From positions 41,468,963 through 41,532,962 of the forward strand of contig CM064421.1 of NCBI GenBank assembly GCA_032690845.1: a stretch of 64,000 nucleotides of DNA, read 5' to 3'. Under the pieces are notes generated by a model, which saw nothing but the letters and a program-made list of their open reading frames with translations, searched no databases and was not told where the DNA came from. Each line of letters starts with the position of its first letter. Position 1 is the first letter of the stretch. The position numbers were made by a program, and so were the translations under genes. Below are positions 61,313 to 64,000 of this stretch, one piece after another. Source of the DNA: Eleusine coracana subsp. coracana (taxonomy: Eukaryota > Streptophyta > Magnoliopsida > Poales > Poaceae).

Positions 61313-62293
61313 TCCTATTTGAACTATGAGAACTCCAATCTAAATTGGAGGATCCTATATCAATAGTCAGAGGTAGCTATAGATTAGATTAACATTTAAC
61401 CCCTCGCACTAATCCCACCTTCACATTTTCTTTCCATTAACCCCCACCCTAATCGAGCCGAGATCCTTTCAAGGCTGGACGTCGCTGCGCCCCCGTGTGC
61501 GATCGCCCCCGTCCTGTGCGCTCGCCCACGCCCCTGCGCTCGGCGACACCCTGGTGCTACGCGCGCTCGCCCATGCCCCTGCGCTCGGCGACGCCCTGGT
61601 GCTACGCGCGCCCGATAGATCAGCAAAAATGCACCATATTGTGTGTCCTTGCATGGTTTCAGTAGCAAAAAATCCAGTAGGTCAGCAATAATAACAGACA
61701 TCATCATGTTCCTAGCGATTCTAAACTGAATCTTTTTTTGCATCATCATGTTCAGATAAGCCGGAGCAAGTAACAGGCATCATCAATCTGAACAGCTGAT
61801 TCCACACCGTGGAACGAGCAGCAGATCAGCAAGTATGGTTCAAATTACCACTACAAACACGTAAAGAAAGGCTCAGATCCTGAAGCAAAGTTGTATGGTT
61901 CAAATTCCTAAAGAAAAACTGAAGCAAAGATCACTATGCACGCACAAACGCAGCAGCAACTGCGCAGACCCGCGGTGCTCGCTCGCGCTGACCGAGCACG
62001 TGCCCAAGCACCCGACGCGCAGACCCGCCGCCCGCGCGCCCGATCACCCGCCGCCCGCGTGCCCGGTCACCCGCGCTGCGCCTGCGCCTCGACGCCCGAA
62101 TCCGATCGCCCGCGCCGCGTTTCAGCGATCGGTTCGGCTGGCTCCGGTGCTGATTAGGATGGGGGTTTAATGAAAAAAAAATGTTAGGGTGGGATTAATG
62201 AGAGGGGTTAAGTGCTAAACTAATCTATATCTATCCTTAGTCATTGATTAGGATCCTCCAATCCAGATTAGAGTTCTCATAGTTCTCATAGGA
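61313..62293. mobile_element. Mutator-like element with long inverted repeats (Pack-MULE-like)
   Basis: The left arm (61313 to about 61465) and the reverse complement of the right arm (62293 back to about 62140) align over roughly 150 bp. Shared blocks include GAACTATGAGAACTC, TTGGAGGATCCTA, TAACCCCTC and AATCCCACC. The interior is strikingly GC-rich next to AT-rich flanks and contains a tandem repeat at about 61515-61612. Long arms plus a GC-rich, transposase-free core fit a Pack-MULE, an element that carries captured gene pieces; no parent gene could be named. The expected 9-bp target duplication was not found with these borders, and weaker similarity extends further out on both sides. Confidence 0.75.
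61515..61612. repeat. Tandem repeat of about 48 bp in the Mutator-like element
   Basis: Two near-identical units, each holding GCTCGCCCAYGCCCCTGCGC and then CCTGGTGCTACGCGCG, follow each other inside the GC-rich core. Confidence 0.8.
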
Positions 62294-63223
62294 TACGTTG
62301 CCATATAAATATTGTTATCTGGTAATCCTAAAATTTTGTTTATTTGTTATTCCTTAGTTTGGCAAAAGTTATTAAGTTATTCTGACACATTGTTTTGTTG
62401 AGTTCATTCCACGCACAGACTAACATGTTTATCATGTTTTCATATATGTTTATTGATTATATTCATGTTGGACAAAGGTTTGTCCTAGTTGTATGCTAAA
62501 TTTTTAAGTTAGTGAATAAATAAGTAGATTATCTTTTCATTTAATGTAACATAGCAACAAAATGGCTCAATAAGCAGCTCCAAGAATTTTGGAGCTCCGT
62601 CAAAAAATGAAAGTGTGCCTTTTTATAATTCTGAGACTTGTCGGGTGCTCTCATGAAATACCCTTTGCTTTTAAAAAAAATAACAAAATACCCTTTGCTA
62701 CTCGTACAGAAGACGAGGCGGCCCCCGAAGAGAGCGAAAAAGAAAGACTCAACCTGCCCGGAAAAAACTGTGTATAGATTTGTATGAACAACTGTTGTTT
62801 CCGCGTGACCGCTAGGAATTCAAGTGTATAGATTTGTAGCTTCGAATTTGAACTAAAAGATGGGCATATGTTCGTATTTTTACCAATTATTTGTGTTCAG
62901 AGTAAGCAAATATCAACTACAAAATTGGCACATGCACTGGAATTCCTCGACTTGGTATTGCAGTCAATTGTATATACACGACTTCAGCATAATTAGAACA
63001 TCGTTTCGGAGAACAAATTTACAAAGAATATAATTCTAATGTAATTCGGTTTTCAAAGAAAAAATATAGAGGAGAATAAGACATGACAACAATGTTCGTG
63101 CACGTCCGGTACGGTGAGTAAACCAAACCCAGACTATCTGGAAATCATTACCATTACATTGCGAGTAAACCAAACCCTTCGAAACATATTTCCTCTTGTT
63201 ATAATACTTATTTTTAACAAAGG
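62294..63223. other. Spacer upstream of the third NPF gene's 3' end
   Basis: This is AT-rich sequence and probable 3' UTR of the minus-strand gene. Nothing else is recognised. Confidence 0.5.
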
Positions 63224-64000
63224 TCAAGAAGCCTTTTTAGACTTGTACTGCACAGAGCAGAACACAAAGACTATCATATTCAAGGAACATAACCCAGCCA
63301 TCATCCAGAAGAATCGATCCAAATGTCCTTCGTTCAAGTTATCAGGTACCCAACCTGGACTGCCTCTTCTGGCTGTGAACACCGGCACAAGGGAAACAAT
63401 GAATGAGCTAAGGTAACCCCCAGCTGATATATCTGCAAGGTAGAAGCCCACACATAAACTTCTCATGGCGTCTGGTGATTCCTCATAGAAAAACTCGCTT
63501 AACCCAATTAGCGAGAACACCTCGCTGGCGCCAACCAGAAAGTACTGGGGTCCTTGCCACATGATGCTCATTGGAACAGCAACATTCTGGTGCACCAAGC
63601 CTTTGGCCTGTGCGATTTGCAAACGATTGCTCTCCACCAATGCTGCTGATACCATTGAGAGTGTGGAGAAAAATAGACCCATCCCGATCCGTTGCAGTGG
63701 GGTAATGCCATTCGCCATGCCAGTGAATTTTCTAAGTACTGGAACAAGGATTCTTTCGTATGTTGGAACTAGTGCAAGGACAGTAATAACTTCGACAGAC
63801 TGGAAGGATGCTGGAGGTATTTCAAAATAACCAATGTGTTTGTCCATTACCATCCCTTGTTCTATAAATGTTGAAAACATCTGTGACAAAACTGTAGCAA
63901 ATAAAACCCCCGTTGCCCAGACAGGGAGCATCCTAATCAGAATCTTTACTTCCTCCACTTGAGTGACAGTACAAATTCTCCATGTATTAAGCAGATCGAC
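63224..64000 (-). CDS. NPF/POT family transporter, C-terminal part (runs off the window)
   Basis: The last exon of a third minus-strand transporter codes 258 aa here and continues past 64000. It aligns with exon 5 of the two genes to its left: ICTVTQVEEVKILIRM, then GQGPQ-type WQGPQYFLVGASEVF, FFYEESPDAMRSLC and DNLNEGHLDRFFWMMAG, ending in Lys-Lys-Ala-Ser. It is clearly more diverged than those two are from each other, for instance in the segment VEVITVLALVPTYER. There is no break in frame. The upstream exons with ExxER lie outside the window, so completeness cannot be judged. About 45 nt of exon 5 are missing if it has its sisters' length. Confidence 0.9.
   Translation of the reverse strand, partial: VDLLNTWRICTVTQVEEVKILIRMLPVWATGVLFATVLSQMFSTFIEQGMVMDKHIGYFEIPPASFQSVEVITVLALVPTYERILVPVLRKFTGMANGITPLQRIGMGLFFSTLSMVSAALVESNRLQIAQAKGLVHQNVAVPMSIMWQGPQYFLVGASEVFSLIGLSEFFYEESPDAMRSLCVGFYLADISAGGYLSSFIVSLVPVFTARRGSPGWVPDNLNEGHLDRFFWMMAGLCSLNMIVFVFCSVQYKSKKAS

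Noticed and set aside
1..64000. CRISPR array, operon or prokaryotic defence system
   Set aside because: The window is plant nuclear DNA with spliced genes; no regularly spaced repeats or prokaryotic gene clusters occur.

Overview
This is plant nuclear DNA, most likely from a grass. The coding sequences have GC-rich 5' ends, introns follow plant GT/AG usage, and the gaps are packed with LINE, SINE, MITE, Mutator-like and LTR-like insertions. A panicoid grass is my best guess, but that is inference and no species can be named from the sequence alone.

Layout. 1-1770 is the 3' part of an L1-type LINE. 5832-7689 is a second, 5'-truncated L1 with a clean target-site duplication. 10318-12828 (+) is a five-exon type I inositol polyphosphate 5-phosphatase. 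13.6-20.6 kb is repeat territory: a minus-strand SINE, then a GC-rich inverted-repeat transposon that was itself split by a 2.2-kb TG...CA element. 20970-24916 (-) holds two tandem class III peroxidase genes. 27822-31268 (+) is a complete GID8-type (LisH/CTLH) gene. Its 3' end lies in a 3,715-bp tandem duplication (29678-37111) whose second copy carries orphan pieces of exon 4 and exon 5.

Converging on that duplication from the right, 37182-40050 (-) holds a multi-exon gene I do not recognise. A broken, intron-bearing asparagine synthetase fragment lies at 42425-42754. A single-exon DYW-type pentatricopeptide repeat gene occupies 44455-46362 (+). From 47813 to the window end there are three NPF/POT peptide-transporter genes in tandem on the minus strand. 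Two are complete and five-exon (590 and 585 aa); the third runs off the right edge. A Pack-MULE-like element sits between the second and third.

The genes do not form a pathway. They are ordinary plant genes in a TE-rich setting, with two local tandem families (peroxidase, NPF). I found no CRISPR, rRNA or functional tRNA gene, and no convincing new multi-gene system. The best leads are the duplication through GID8, the unrecognised gene beside it and the nested transposon. Coordinates of spliced genes are outer CDS limits; exon limits are given in the evidence.
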